Notes under the pieces: generated by a model
The model's input: only the letters and a program-made list of their open reading frames with translations
The model's database searches: none
What the model was told of the DNA's origin: nothing
In this document: positions 1 to 6,552 of the stretch, one piece after another
How positions within the stretch are numbered: the first letter of the stretch is position 1
Layout: every line of letters starts with the position of its first letter
Assembly: GCA_031549685.1 (NCBI GenBank)
Contig: JAVBPG010000054.1
Coordinates: 1-9,750 of the forward strand
DNA from: JAITMY01 sp031549685
Lineage (GTDB): Bacteria > Bacteroidota > Bacteroidia > Bacteroidales > UBA932
Direction of reading: 5' to 3'
DNA: 9,750 nucleotides
Translations under genes and position numbers: made by a program

Positions 1-125
1 AATCTCCTCCTTTAAATCCTGTTCAAATTAAACTAAGGATAAATGGCACTAAAAAATGCAATGAGTGCAACATGCTTACAATCATTAAAATACTTTTAGT
101 GGTGGGATTGCGGATAATCATTTTT
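1..125. other. Intergenic stretch without a gene
   Basis: I see no credible reading frame on either strand in this AT-rich start of the window. Its right end (101-121) resembles the right end of the 287-bp palindromic element found at 6175-6461, and its last eight bases (TCATTTTT) are repeated after the 180-bp element that follows. Whatever gene lies upstream is outside the window. Confidence 0.6.
101..121. repeat. Possible truncated end of the 287-bp palindromic element
   Basis: GGTGGGA followed by CGGATAATCAT resembles the right end of the element at 6175-6461, where GGTGGGA is followed, after a longer spacer, by CGGGATAATCAT. If this is real, it is a degraded solo end. The match is short and gapped, so it could be chance. 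Confidence 0.3.
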
Positions 126-305
126 GGTATTGTTAAGTTAATATAGATTCCATGATTTACAGCACTTGATGGTTATGTTATCCTGAGCAAGGCGAAGGAT
201 CTCAAGTTCGCACAGGGCTTCATATTCACAACATGAGATTCTTCGCTTCGCTCAGAATGACAAGGGTTCGATTTTTATTAAAATCTACACCAAATTAACA
301 ATACC
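126..305. mobile_element. 180-bp MITE-like element, copy 1
   Basis: Both ends begin GGTATTGTTAA when read inward, and the terminal inverted repeats match at about 20 of 24 positions. The flanks carry an apparent 8-bp target duplication, TCATTTTT, at 118-125 and 306-313. Inside is an imperfect hairpin (177-262) with arms of the type CCTGAGCAAGGCGAAGGATCTC. A second copy at 5985-6164 has the same length and differs at about six positions with no indels. There is no coding capacity, so mobility would need a transposase supplied elsewhere. Recent mobility is inferred from the copy identity. The TSD is T-rich, which weakens it slightly. Confidence 0.75.
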
Positions 306-322
306 TCATTTTTTAATATGTA

Positions 323-383
323 TGTATTTTTGAAAATACAAAAAATGCGTAAAATGTATTTTTAATACTACAAAATGTAGTAT
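323..383. promoter_or_regulatory. Palindrome cluster, probable operator of the AAA ATPase gene
   Basis: Two perfect inverted repeats lie just upstream of the gene. TGTATTTT-tg-AAAATACA is at 323-340, and ATACTACA-aaa-TGTAGTAT is at 365-383. A further TGTATTTTT half-site lies at 355-363. The second palindrome overlaps the first bases of the -7 promoter element at 381, a position where a bound dimer would block initiation. No regulator gene is adjacent in the window, so the binding protein is unknown; autoregulation is only a possibility. Confidence 0.5.
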
Positions 384-388
384 ATTTG
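381..388 (+). promoter_or_regulatory. Promoter -7 element (TATATTTG) of the AAA ATPase gene
   Basis: The sequence exactly fits the Bacteroidota TAnnTTTG consensus. It lies 22 bases before the ATG at 411, which implies a very short leader. I see no convincing -33 TTTG, which is often weak in this phylum. Confidence 0.6.
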
Positions 389-410
389 CATATTCAAATA
401 TTCGTATAGT

Positions 411-1607
411 ATGGAGAACTTACTGAAAATATACCGTACAAGGCTGGAGCAAACCAACTTTAACCATGTACGCTACCTCATGCCGCAGGTGTATTGGAGC
501 GATAGGCTATACGCCATAGTGGGAGCGCGCGGTACGGGTAAAACTACGCTTATGCTGCAGTACCTCAAAAAGAACCTCGATCCAAGCAAAGCATTTTACC
601 TCAGCCTCGACAACATTTACTTTTCGTCGAACAGGCTGGTAGATGTGGCGCAGCGGCTAAGGCAAGAGGGTGTTACACACCTTTTTATAGATGAAGTACA
701 CAAGTATCCTTACGATACCTGGGCGCAGGAGCTCAAAAACATTTACGACGACTACGCCGACATCCGCGTTGCCTTTTCGGGTTCGTCCATTCTCAACATA
801 TACAAGGGGAATGCCGACCTGAGCCGCCGTGCGGTGGACTACGAGCTGAGGGGCTTGTCGTTTCGCGAATTTTTGGAGTTTGAAGGCGCGATGAAGCTGG
901 CGCCGCTTAGCCTTGAGGAGCTGCTGCAGAAGCACGTGGAGGTGGCAACGCAAATAACCAAAGAAGTAAAAATTCTACCGCTGTTTAGGAAATACCTCAA
1001 GGTCGGCTACTTTCCGTACTACAAGGAGAATGAGGATAACTACCCACAGCGCCTGCTCAACACGGTCAACGCCGTGCTCGAAACCGACCTGCCTGCCGTG
1101 GACAGGATTGAGTTTGCCTCGGCGCAGAAGCTGAAGCGGCTGCTGAGCGTAATTGCCCAGATGGCACCTTTTACGCCTAACATGACGCAGCTGGGCAACG
1201 ATGTAGGCATACAGCGTACCAACCTGCCCCACAGCCTGCAGCACCTTGAGCGGGCGCGCATGCTGGGCTTGCTGAGGGCCGCCGGAAAAAGCCTCAACCT
1301 GATGAGCAAACCCGAGAAAATTTACCTCGACAACACCAACCTTGCCTACGCCTTGGGGGGAAACGCCACCAACGTAGGCAACCTGCGCGAAACGTTTTTT
1401 TACAACCAGCTGCGCGCCGTGGCCGAGGTTACCAGCGCCCGTCAAGGCGATTTTGAGGTCAGCGGGAAGTACATATTTGAGGTGGGCGGAAGCGGCAAGC
1501 GCTTTGAGCAAATTGCCAACCTGCCCGGCTCGTACCTTGCCATTGACGAAACGGAGGTGGGCTTTGGCTGTAAAATTCCGCTATGGATGTTTGGGCTGCT
1601 GTACTAA
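411..1607 (+). CDS. AAA family ATPase, AAA_14/DUF4143 type
   Basis: A 398-aa cytoplasmic P-loop ATPase. Walker A is GARGTGKT at residues 38-45, Walker B is LFIDE at 91-95, and a sensor-like FSGSS is at 122-126. These are followed by the family's LRGLSFREFLEFE segment (146-158). Residues about 240-292 look like a winged-helix region, and the C-terminal part (NVGNLRETFFYNQL, 321-334, then YIFEVGGSGK, 354-363) resembles the DUF4143 domain. In many relatives that domain is PD-(D/E)XK-like, but here the position after EV is G rather than K, so the nuclease site looks degenerate. The family is widespread in Bacteroidota and its cellular role is not established. The start is supported by the promoter 22 bases upstream. 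It is a single-gene unit, because a terminator overlaps its stop codon. Confidence 0.88.
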   Translation: MENLLKIYRTRLEQTNFNHVRYLMPQVYWSDRLYAIVGARGTGKTTLMLQYLKKNLDPSKAFYLSLDNIYFSSNRLVDVAQRLRQEGVTHLFIDEVHKYPYDTWAQELKNIYDDYADIRVAFSGSSILNIYKGNADLSRRAVDYELRGLSFREFLEFEGAMKLAPLSLEELLQKHVEVATQITKEVKILPLFRKYLKVGYFPYYKENEDNYPQRLLNTVNAVLETDLPAVDRIEFASAQKLKRLLSVIAQMAPFTPNMTQLGNDVGIQRTNLPHSLQHLERARMLGLLRAAGKSLNLMSKPEKIYLDNTNLAYALGGNATNVGNLRETFFYNQLRAVAEVTSARQGDFEVSGKYIFEVGGSGKRFEQIANLPGSYLAIDETEVGFGCKIPLWMFGLLY

Positions 1608-1620
1608 GCAGCCTTTTTTT
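1594..1620 (+). terminator. Intrinsic terminator overlapping the AAA ATPase stop codon
   Basis: GGCTGCT (1594-1600) pairs perfectly with AGCAGCC (1607-1613) across a 6-base loop, and seven T residues follow. The TAA stop (1605-1607) sits in the loop and the base of the right arm, so the last codons also encode the hairpin. Confidence 0.8.
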
Positions 1621-1622
1621 CT

Positions 1623-1630
1623 TAATTTTG
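1623..1630 (+). promoter_or_regulatory. Promoter -7 element (TAATTTTG) of the receiver-PPDK gene
   Basis: It fits TAnnTTTG, lies three bases after the upstream terminator's T-tract and 20 bases before the ATG at 1651. This gives the large downstream gene its own start point and argues against read-through from the AAA gene. Confidence 0.5.
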
Positions 1631-1650
1631 GAATAAAATTTTCTCAACTC

Positions 1651-4626
1651 ATGCTTACCACCACCCCCAACATCCGGCAGCTGTACTTCAAGGACACCTC
1701 GTTTGCCAACCTGATGCAGCGCCGCATCTATAACATTCTGCTTATTGCCAGCCAGTACGACACGTTTATGCTGGAGGACGACGGCCGCGTGGACGAGCAA
1801 ATTTTTAACGAGTACGTATCGCTCAACCTGCGCTACCCGCCGCGCTTTACGCTGGCCACTAATCAAGAAGAAGCCTTAGCACAACTCAAAGAGCGGCGTT
1901 TTGAACTCATCATCAGCATGCCCACCGGCGATAGCGATACCTTTACGCACGCCAAGGAAATCAAAGCAAAGCACCCCAACATACCGATTGTGGTGCTCAC
2001 GCCATTTTCGCGCGCCGTATCGCAACGAATTGCCAACGAAGACCTTAGCGCCATTGACTACGTTTTCAGCTGGCTGGGTAACACCAACCTGCTGGTGGCC
2101 ATTATCAAGCTGCTGGAGGATAAAATGAACGTGGAGAACGATGTGCGCGAGGTGGGCGTGCAGGTGCTGCTGTTTGTCGAAGACTCCATACGCTTTTATT
2201 CCTCCATACTGCCCCACCTGTACCAGATTGTCTTCAAGCAGTCGCGCGAGTTTATGACCGAGGCGCTCAACGACCACCAGCGGATGCTGCGCATGCGCGG
2301 GCGGCCGAAAATAATGCTGGCGCGCAGCTACGAGGAGGCGCTGAGCATTTACGGGCAGTATAAGGACAACATGCTGGGCATAATTTCGGACGTGAGCTTT
2401 AACCAGAACGGCGCCAAAAATAAGCAGGCGGGCATTGAGCTCTGCCGCACCATCCGCAAGCTGGATAAGTTTGTGCCGCTGCTGCTGCAGTCGTCCGAGA
2501 GCGAGAACAAGCAGCTGGCCGATGAAATGCAGGTGGGCTTCATTGATAAAAATTCGAAAACCATAGAGCAGGAGCTGCGCGACCACATGATGCGCGAATT
2601 CGGCTTCGGCGACTTCATCTTCCGCAACCCCGATACCTACGAGGAGCTGGCGCGCATAGCCAACCTGCGCGAGCTGCAGGACAGCATTTTCGACATTCCC
2701 GACAATTCGCTGCGCTACCACGTTACCAACAACCACATATCGCGCTGGCTGTACTCCCGCGCGCTGTTTCCTGTGGCGGAGTTTCTAAAATCAATGACCA
2801 TAGAGGATACCGATGACCTCAACGAGGTGCGCCACATTATTTTCGAGGCCATTGTGCAGTACCGCAAAATTAAAAACCGCGGCATTGTGGCCGTATTTCA
2901 GCGCGACAGGTTCGACAAGTACTCCAACTTTGCCCGCATCGGTGAGGGCTCCATGGGCGGCAAGGCGCGCGGCCTGGCGTTTCTGGACTCGCTCATCAAG
3001 CGCAACACCGAACTCGAAAATATCGAAAATTTAGAAGTTGTTATACCAAAAACAGTGGTACTTTGTACCGATATTTTCGATGAGTTTATGGAGAGCAACA
3101 AGCTCTACCCCATTGCGCTGAGCGACCTGCCCGACGAGGATATTTTGCAGCACTTCCTCAAGGCGCAAATGCCGCGCAGGCTGCTTGCCGACTTCATCGC
3201 CTTCTTTGAGGCCATTGATTCGCCCATCGCCGTGCGCTCGTCGAGTCTGCTGGAAGATTCCCACTACCAGCCGTTTGCAGGGATTTACAACACCTACATG
3301 ATACCCTACATCAAGGGCGCCAAGGCGCACACGCTGCGCATGCTCAACGATGCCATCAAGGGCGTTTACGCTTCGGTGTTCTTTAAGGATAGCAAGGCTT
3401 ACATGCAGGCCACCTCCAACGTTATCGACAACGAAAAAATGGCCATCGTGCTGCAGGAGGTTTGCGGCAACGACTACAGCGGCAAGTACTACCCCTCGTT
3501 CTCGGGCGTGGCGCGCTCCGTCAACTTTTACCCCATTGAGCCCGAGCGCCCCGAGGACGGCATTGCCAACATTGCGCTGGGCTTAGGAAAGTACATTGTG
3601 GACGGCGGTACCACGCTGCGCTTTTCGCCGGCCCACCCCAACAACATTTTGCAGCTGAGCACGCTCGACCTGGCGCTGCGCGAAACGCAAACAAAGTTTT
3701 GCGCGCTCGACCTCACCAACCAAAACTTCAACCTGCAAACCGACGACGCCTGCAACCTGCTCAAGCTAAGCGTGGGCGATGCCGAGAAGGACGGTACGCT
3801 GAAGCTGATAGCCTCAACCTTTGACCCGCAGGACCAAATTATCCGCGATGGAATTTACGAGGGCGGACGAAAAATTATTTCGTTTGCCAACATACTGCAG
3901 CACGATGCAGTGCCCATTGCGGCGGCGCTGCAAAAGATTTTGGAGATAGGCCACCGCGAAATGGGACGGCACGTGGAGATTGAATTTGCCGTAAACCTTC
4001 CAACGCAAAGCAACCCGCAAAGCACGTTTTACCTGCTGCAAATCCGCCCCATAGTGGACAGCCGCGAGGTAATAACGGAGAACCTTGCCGCCATTCCGCA
4101 GGAGCAAACGCTCATCAGCACGCCGAGCGCGCTGGGGCACGGCATTACCTGCGACGTGTTCGACGTGGTGTACGTAAAGCCCGAGACCTTCAGTGCATCG
4201 CAGAACCAGCTCATTGCGTACGACATTGAGAAGCTCAACCGCCAGCTGGTGGACGAGGGAAAGAGCTACATACTCATTGGCCCGGGGCGCTGGGGCAGCA
4301 GCGATGTGTGGCTGGGCATTCCCGTCAAGTGGCCGCACATTTCGGGTGCGCGGCTCATTGTCGAGGCCGGCCTGACCAACTACCGCATTGACCCGAGCCA
4401 GGGCACGCACTTTTTCCAGAACCTCACCTCGCTGCACGTGGGTTACTTTACGGTAAACTCATATTTAAAAGAAGGCGGCGGTTTTTACGACAGCGACTTC
4501 CTCAACGCGCAGCCCGCCGTGGCCGAAACAAAGTACATACGCCACGTGCGCTTTAGCAAGCCGCTGGTGATAAAAATCAACGGTAAGAAGAGCTTGGGCG
4601 TGGTGATGAAGCCGGAAGAAAATTGA
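1651..4626 (+). CDS. Receiver-receiver-PPDK_N fusion protein (PEP/pyruvate-binding domain protein)
   Basis: A 991-aa protein. The reading frame is open back to 1453, but the extra part overlaps the previous gene; ATG 1651, 20 bases after a promoter motif, is the better start. Residues about 25-157 form a degenerate receiver-like domain: the phospho-Asp position reads LIISMP. Residues about 170-320 look like a complete receiver, with E177-D178, phospho-acceptor D247, S281/S282 and K300. Residues about 425-805 match the ATP-binding domain of pyruvate phosphate dikinase/PEP synthase: GEGSMGGKARGLAFL (431-445), IAVRSSSLLEDS (526-537), HVEIEFAV (774-781), LLQIRPI (795-801). The C-terminus (about 820-991, including GPGRWGSSDVWLG) is not a domain I recognise. 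There is no GGxT(S/C)HAA phosphohistidine motif and no PEP-binding barrel, so it should not be called a PEP synthase. A signal-controlled phosphotransferase or ATP sensor is inferred; the substrate is unknown. Confidence 0.85.
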   Translation: MLTTTPNIRQLYFKDTSFANLMQRRIYNILLIASQYDTFMLEDDGRVDEQIFNEYVSLNLRYPPRFTLATNQEEALAQLKERRFELIISMPTGDSDTFTHAKEIKAKHPNIPIVVLTPFSRAVSQRIANEDLSAIDYVFSWLGNTNLLVAIIKLLEDKMNVENDVREVGVQVLLFVEDSIRFYSSILPHLYQIVFKQSREFMTEALNDHQRMLRMRGRPKIMLARSYEEALSIYGQYKDNMLGIISDVSFNQNGAKNKQAGIELCRTIRKLDKFVPLLLQSSESENKQLADEMQVGFIDKNSKTIEQELRDHMMREFGFGDFIFRNPDTYEELARIANLRELQDSIFDIPDNSLRYHVTNNHISRWLYSRALFPVAEFLKSMTIEDTDDLNEVRHIIFEAIVQYRKIKNRGIVAVFQRDRFDKYSNFARIGEGSMGGKARGLAFLDSLIKRNTELENIENLEVVIPKTVVLCTDIFDEFMESNKLYPIALSDLPDEDILQHFLKAQMPRRLLADFIAFFEAIDSPIAVRSSSLLEDSHYQPFAGIYNTYMIPYIKGAKAHTLRMLNDAIKGVYASVFFKDSKAYMQATSNVIDNEKMAIVLQEVCGNDYSGKYYPSFSGVARSVNFYPIEPERPEDGIANIALGLGKYIVDGGTTLRFSPAHPNNILQLSTLDLALRETQTKFCALDLTNQNFNLQTDDACNLLKLSVGDAEKDGTLKLIASTFDPQDQIIRDGIYEGGRKIISFANILQHDAVPIAAALQKILEIGHREMGRHVEIEFAVNLPTQSNPQSTFYLLQIRPIVDSREVITENLAAIPQEQTLISTPSALGHGITCDVFDVVYVKPETFSASQNQLIAYDIEKLNRQLVDEGKSYILIGPGRWGSSDVWLGIPVKWPHISGARLIVEAGLTNYRIDPSQGTHFFQNLTSLHVGYFTVNSYLKEGGGFYDSDFLNAQPAVAETKYIRHVRFSKPLVIKINGKKSLGVVMKPEEN

Positions 4627-4735
4627 GAATGGAGAATGGAGAAGTAGGCAGTGGGCAGTGGGCAGTAGCAGTAGGCAGTGAAGACAAGGAGGCAATAGGC
4701 AGTAGCAGTAGAAACAAGTAGGCAGTAGCAGTAGG
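4627..4735. repeat. Simple tandem repeats directly after the stop codon
   Basis: The stop codon is followed at once by GAGAATGGAGAATGGAGAAG, then by repeats of GGCAGT and three exact copies of GGCAGTAGCAGTAG starting at 4661, 4698 and 4721. The stretch is purine-rich on the + strand and not coding. The interspersed copies suggest slippage or template-switch growth. Confidence 0.85.
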
Positions 4736-4737
4736 TT

Positions 4738-4749
4738 CCGCCAAGGCGG
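4738..4749. repeat. Short palindrome CCGCCAAGGCGG
   Basis: Five paired bases flank a central AA. It could form a small hairpin in the transcript leaving the receiver-PPDK gene, but no T-tract follows, so it is not a convincing terminator. Confidence 0.4.
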
Positions 4750-4834
4750 GATGGAAGGGAGGTGGCTTGTCATCCCATAAGGCGGGAGGCCGGTCGAGGT
4801 GGGGCAGCCGGAAGATAGAACCAGCTGCGATTGC

Positions 4835-4919
4835 GGGAGATTTCTCGTCCCCCCTTTATGGCCGCGCGCCGTCATGTCGAGCGAATCCTCCGATTGGCGG
4901 AGTAGTCGAGACATCTCCC
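4835..4919. repeat. 85-bp imperfect inverted-repeat unit
   Basis: GGGAGATTTCTCG (4835-4847) and CGAGACATCTCCC (4907-4919) are inverted repeats with one mismatch. Between them lie ATGTCGAGCGAATCC and the short palindrome TCCGATTGGCGGA. It resembles the dispersed ATGTCGAGCGA-type hairpin repeats I recall from many Bacteroidota genomes. No coding role is visible. Confidence 0.6.
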
Positions 4920-4931
4920 AATAAATGTACT

Positions 4932-5025
4932 ATTTTAGATTTTCACCTACCCAAATCAACCAATTGAGGAATAGTATTTTATCGTAGTTTTTTTGAGATT
5001 CAGAGGTAATGAGTTAGCAGCCGTG
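4932..5025. repeat. Direct repeat R1 (~93 bp), copy 1
   Basis: From ATTTTAGATTTTC to GCAGCCG this stretch closely matches 6460-6552, sharing for example AATCAACCAATTGAGGAATA and TTTTTTTGAGATTCAGAGG. A one-base length difference lies in the middle A/T-rich part. The two copies flank the KilA-N gene and the two MITE-like elements. On the minus strand both copies end a reading frame with KYYSSIG and a stop. Confidence 0.75.
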
Positions 5026-5132
5026 TGTATTTCAGCGTTTTGCGGTGCTATACTGTCAAATAACTCACGCCAGAAGTAAGCAATATTCTTGAAGCCACAC
5101 GCATATTTTTTTCTTTCTTTATTTTTTAGCTT
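4956..5132 (-). pseudogene. Possible 58-codon coding remnant
   Basis: The minus strand is open for 58 codons with no ATG, starting inside the end of the KilA-N gene in the +1 frame. It reads protein-like segments such as YACGFKNIAYFWRELFDSI and ends NLKKTTIKYYSSIG-stop. I do not recognise the family. It may be the end of a decayed mobile-element gene, or a C-terminal extension of the KilA-N protein lost by a one-base change in the A-run near 5121-5127. It could also be a chance frame. Confidence 0.3.
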
Positions 5133-5961
5133 CTAATTTCCGAAATCCTTTTTCTGCGTCTATGGCATTGAGGCGTGTCAGTTGCCGCTCTGCCATTTCA
5201 TGTAAACAGGCGTATCGGGTGGATTTGTCCATATCACGTTTTAAAAGTTCTGCGTTAAACGATTCAAGATTAGCCAAGACAACCAATTCGTTAATACTTG
5301 CCGTATCGCGTATATTCAAACCTTTCTTTGCGTATTCGGGATTTGCCTCCCGCCATTGCTTTGCAGTACAAGCCCACAAGGCGAGGTTCAGCATATCGGC
5401 TTCATCTGCGTAAGCGTAAGCTTTCTCTCGTTCAACATCAATTTTGGGAATGATAAAATCACGGACGGCATCGGTATGAAGCGTATAATTCACTTTACTA
5501 AGCACCCGCTTTACATTCCATTCGCCGAACATCGGATTGTTTTCAGCCTCTTGAAGCCGCTGATATTCGGTAATCAAATAGAGTTTAAACACCGGACTGA
5601 GCCATGAACCGAACTCAAACGCAATATCTTTGTGGGCGTACGTTCCTCCGCTTCGCCCTGCGTGGGAAATAATACCGATAGCATCGGTCGCCTCCATCCA
5701 TTTGCGGGGTGTCATATTAAAACGGTTTGCTCCAGCCTCATGTAAAAAGGTGTCGAATTCGACACCTTTAAAGGCGGGGTTGTGTAACATTTCCCAAGCA
5801 CCGAGAAACTCAAGGGTATTGCGGTTGCGCATCCAGTTGCGTATATGGTCTTCACCCTCTTGGCCCTTTACCATATCGGTAAGGCAAATATAATCGTCGT
5901 TTTTATCCGAAATAACGGTTATTTCCGTTCCCTGTACGGTTATTTTCTCTTTTTTGCTCAT
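5119..5961 (-). CDS. KilA-N domain protein
   Basis: A 280-aa protein. The KilA-N DNA-binding domain covers about residues 23-136: YICLTDMVK (24-32), HIRNWMRNRNTLEFLG (39-54), NRFNMTPRKWMEATDAIGI (79-97), and the diagnostic GGTYAHKDIAFEFGSWLSP (105-123) followed by FKLYLITEYQRL. The C-terminal half (about 140-280) is helical and charged, as in other Bacteroidota KilA-N proteins of this length, so the gene looks intact. KilA-N domains are typical of phages, plasmids and other mobile DNA. The target and role here are unknown. The ATG at 5961 begins the conserved MSKKEK N-terminus. The gene is AT-richer by eye than its large neighbours, stands alone, and has a MITE end 23 bases upstream of its start. 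I find no TAnnTTTG promoter between the two. Confidence 0.88.
   Translation of the reverse strand: MSKKEKITVQGTEITVISDKNDDYICLTDMVKGQEGEDHIRNWMRNRNTLEFLGAWEMLHNPAFKGVEFDTFLHEAGANRFNMTPRKWMEATDAIGIISHAGRSGGTYAHKDIAFEFGSWLSPVFKLYLITEYQRLQEAENNPMFGEWNVKRVLSKVNYTLHTDAVRDFIIPKIDVEREKAYAYADEADMLNLALWACTAKQWREANPEYAKKGLNIRDTASINELVVLANLESFNAELLKRDMDKSTRYACLHEMAERQLTRLNAIDAEKGFRKLEAKK
5746..5769. repeat. 24-bp perfect palindrome inside the KilA-N gene
   Basis: Two 12-base arms (left arm AAAGGTGTCGAA) meet at a central GAATTC with no spacer. In the protein it encodes KGVEFDTF (residues 65-72), a stretch that fits the family, so the symmetry may be coincidental. It could be a binding site for a dimeric protein. 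Confidence 0.7.
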
Positions 5962-5984
5962 TTGCTTGGCTATTTATTCTCTTT

Positions 5985-6164
5985 GGTATTGTTAAGTTAA
6001 TATAGATTCTATGATTTACAACACTTTATGGTTATGTCATCCTGAGCAAGGCGAAGGATCTCAAGTTCGCACAGGGCTTCATATTCACAACATGAGATTT
6101 TTCGCTTCGCTCAGAATGACAAGGCTTCGATTTTTATTAAAATCTACACCAAATTAACAATACC
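5985..6164. mobile_element. 180-bp MITE-like element, copy 2
   Basis: It has the same ends (GGTATTGTTAA inward), length and internal hairpin (6036-6121) as the copy at 126-305, with about six substitutions. Only TTT is shared by the two flanks here, so no clear 8-bp target duplication is seen; it may have been lost. Its left end faces the KilA-N start codon, whereas copy 1 presents its right end to the AAA gene. Confidence 0.72.
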
Positions 6165-6174
6165 TTTAAATTTA

Positions 6175-6461
6175 ATGATTATCCCGAATTCTACCCCTAC
6201 ATTTTAACCATGCGGCAACCCAAAATGCCTAACGCCGGAGGCGTGACAACCTTGTAGCCAGGGGTGAAGCCCCTGGTGGCTTGATGTAGCGTAGCGCGTG
6301 GCGCGCGGAGCACACTTTTCCCCTGAAAACACCTGTGCTCCGCGCGCAAATATGACCCTTCCATTATTTCCAGGGGCTTCACCCCTGGCTACATGCTGGC
6401 AGCCCTACGGGCTGAATACCCATACTAATAGGTGGGAAGGGGTATAATTCGGGATAATCAT
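6175..6461. mobile_element. 287-bp palindromic MITE-like element
   Basis: The terminal inverted repeats start ATGATTATCCCGAATT and match at about 24 of 26 positions. TTTA flanks both ends (6171-6174 and 6462-6465), a possible target duplication. Inside are perfect 24-bp inverted arms at 6253-6276 and 6370-6393, each itself a hairpin of the CCAGGGGCTTCACCCCTGG type. A perfect 14-bp pair, GCGCGCGGAGCACA (6301-6314) with TGTGCTCCGCGCGC (6334-6347), lies further in. Smaller palindromes include AGCCCTACGGGCT. The nested symmetry would allow one long stem. There is no transposase. Confidence 0.72.
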
Positions 6462-6552
6462 TTTAGATTTTCATCTACCCCAATCAACCAATTGAGGAAT
6501 AGTATTTTAGTTGTTTTTTTTGAGATTCAGAGGGGGGACGAATTAGTAGCCG
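6460..6552. repeat. Direct repeat R2 (~93 bp), copy 2
   Basis: Second copy of the repeat at 4932-5025, in the same orientation. Its left boundary coincides almost exactly with the right end of the 287-bp element. The middle A-run differs in length, so reading frames across it are broken relative to copy 1. Confidence 0.75.

Noticed and set aside
1453..1650. Upstream extension of the receiver-PPDK reading frame
   Set aside because: It lies inside the AAA ATPase gene in another frame, has no family resemblance, and the promoter and ATG at 1651 give a better start.
1876..2736. 286-codon minus-strand frame opposite the receiver domains
   Set aside because: Its composition (rich in H, Q, A, V, L) is that of an antisense shadow of a GC-rich gene, and it shows no family motif.
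1651..4626. Calling the large protein phosphoenolpyruvate synthase (ppsA)
   Set aside because: The phosphohistidine motif and the PEP-binding barrel needed for that reaction are not visible.
4661..4735. CRISPR-like array
   Set aside because: The repeat unit is 14 bases with irregular, low-complexity spacers and no cas genes nearby.
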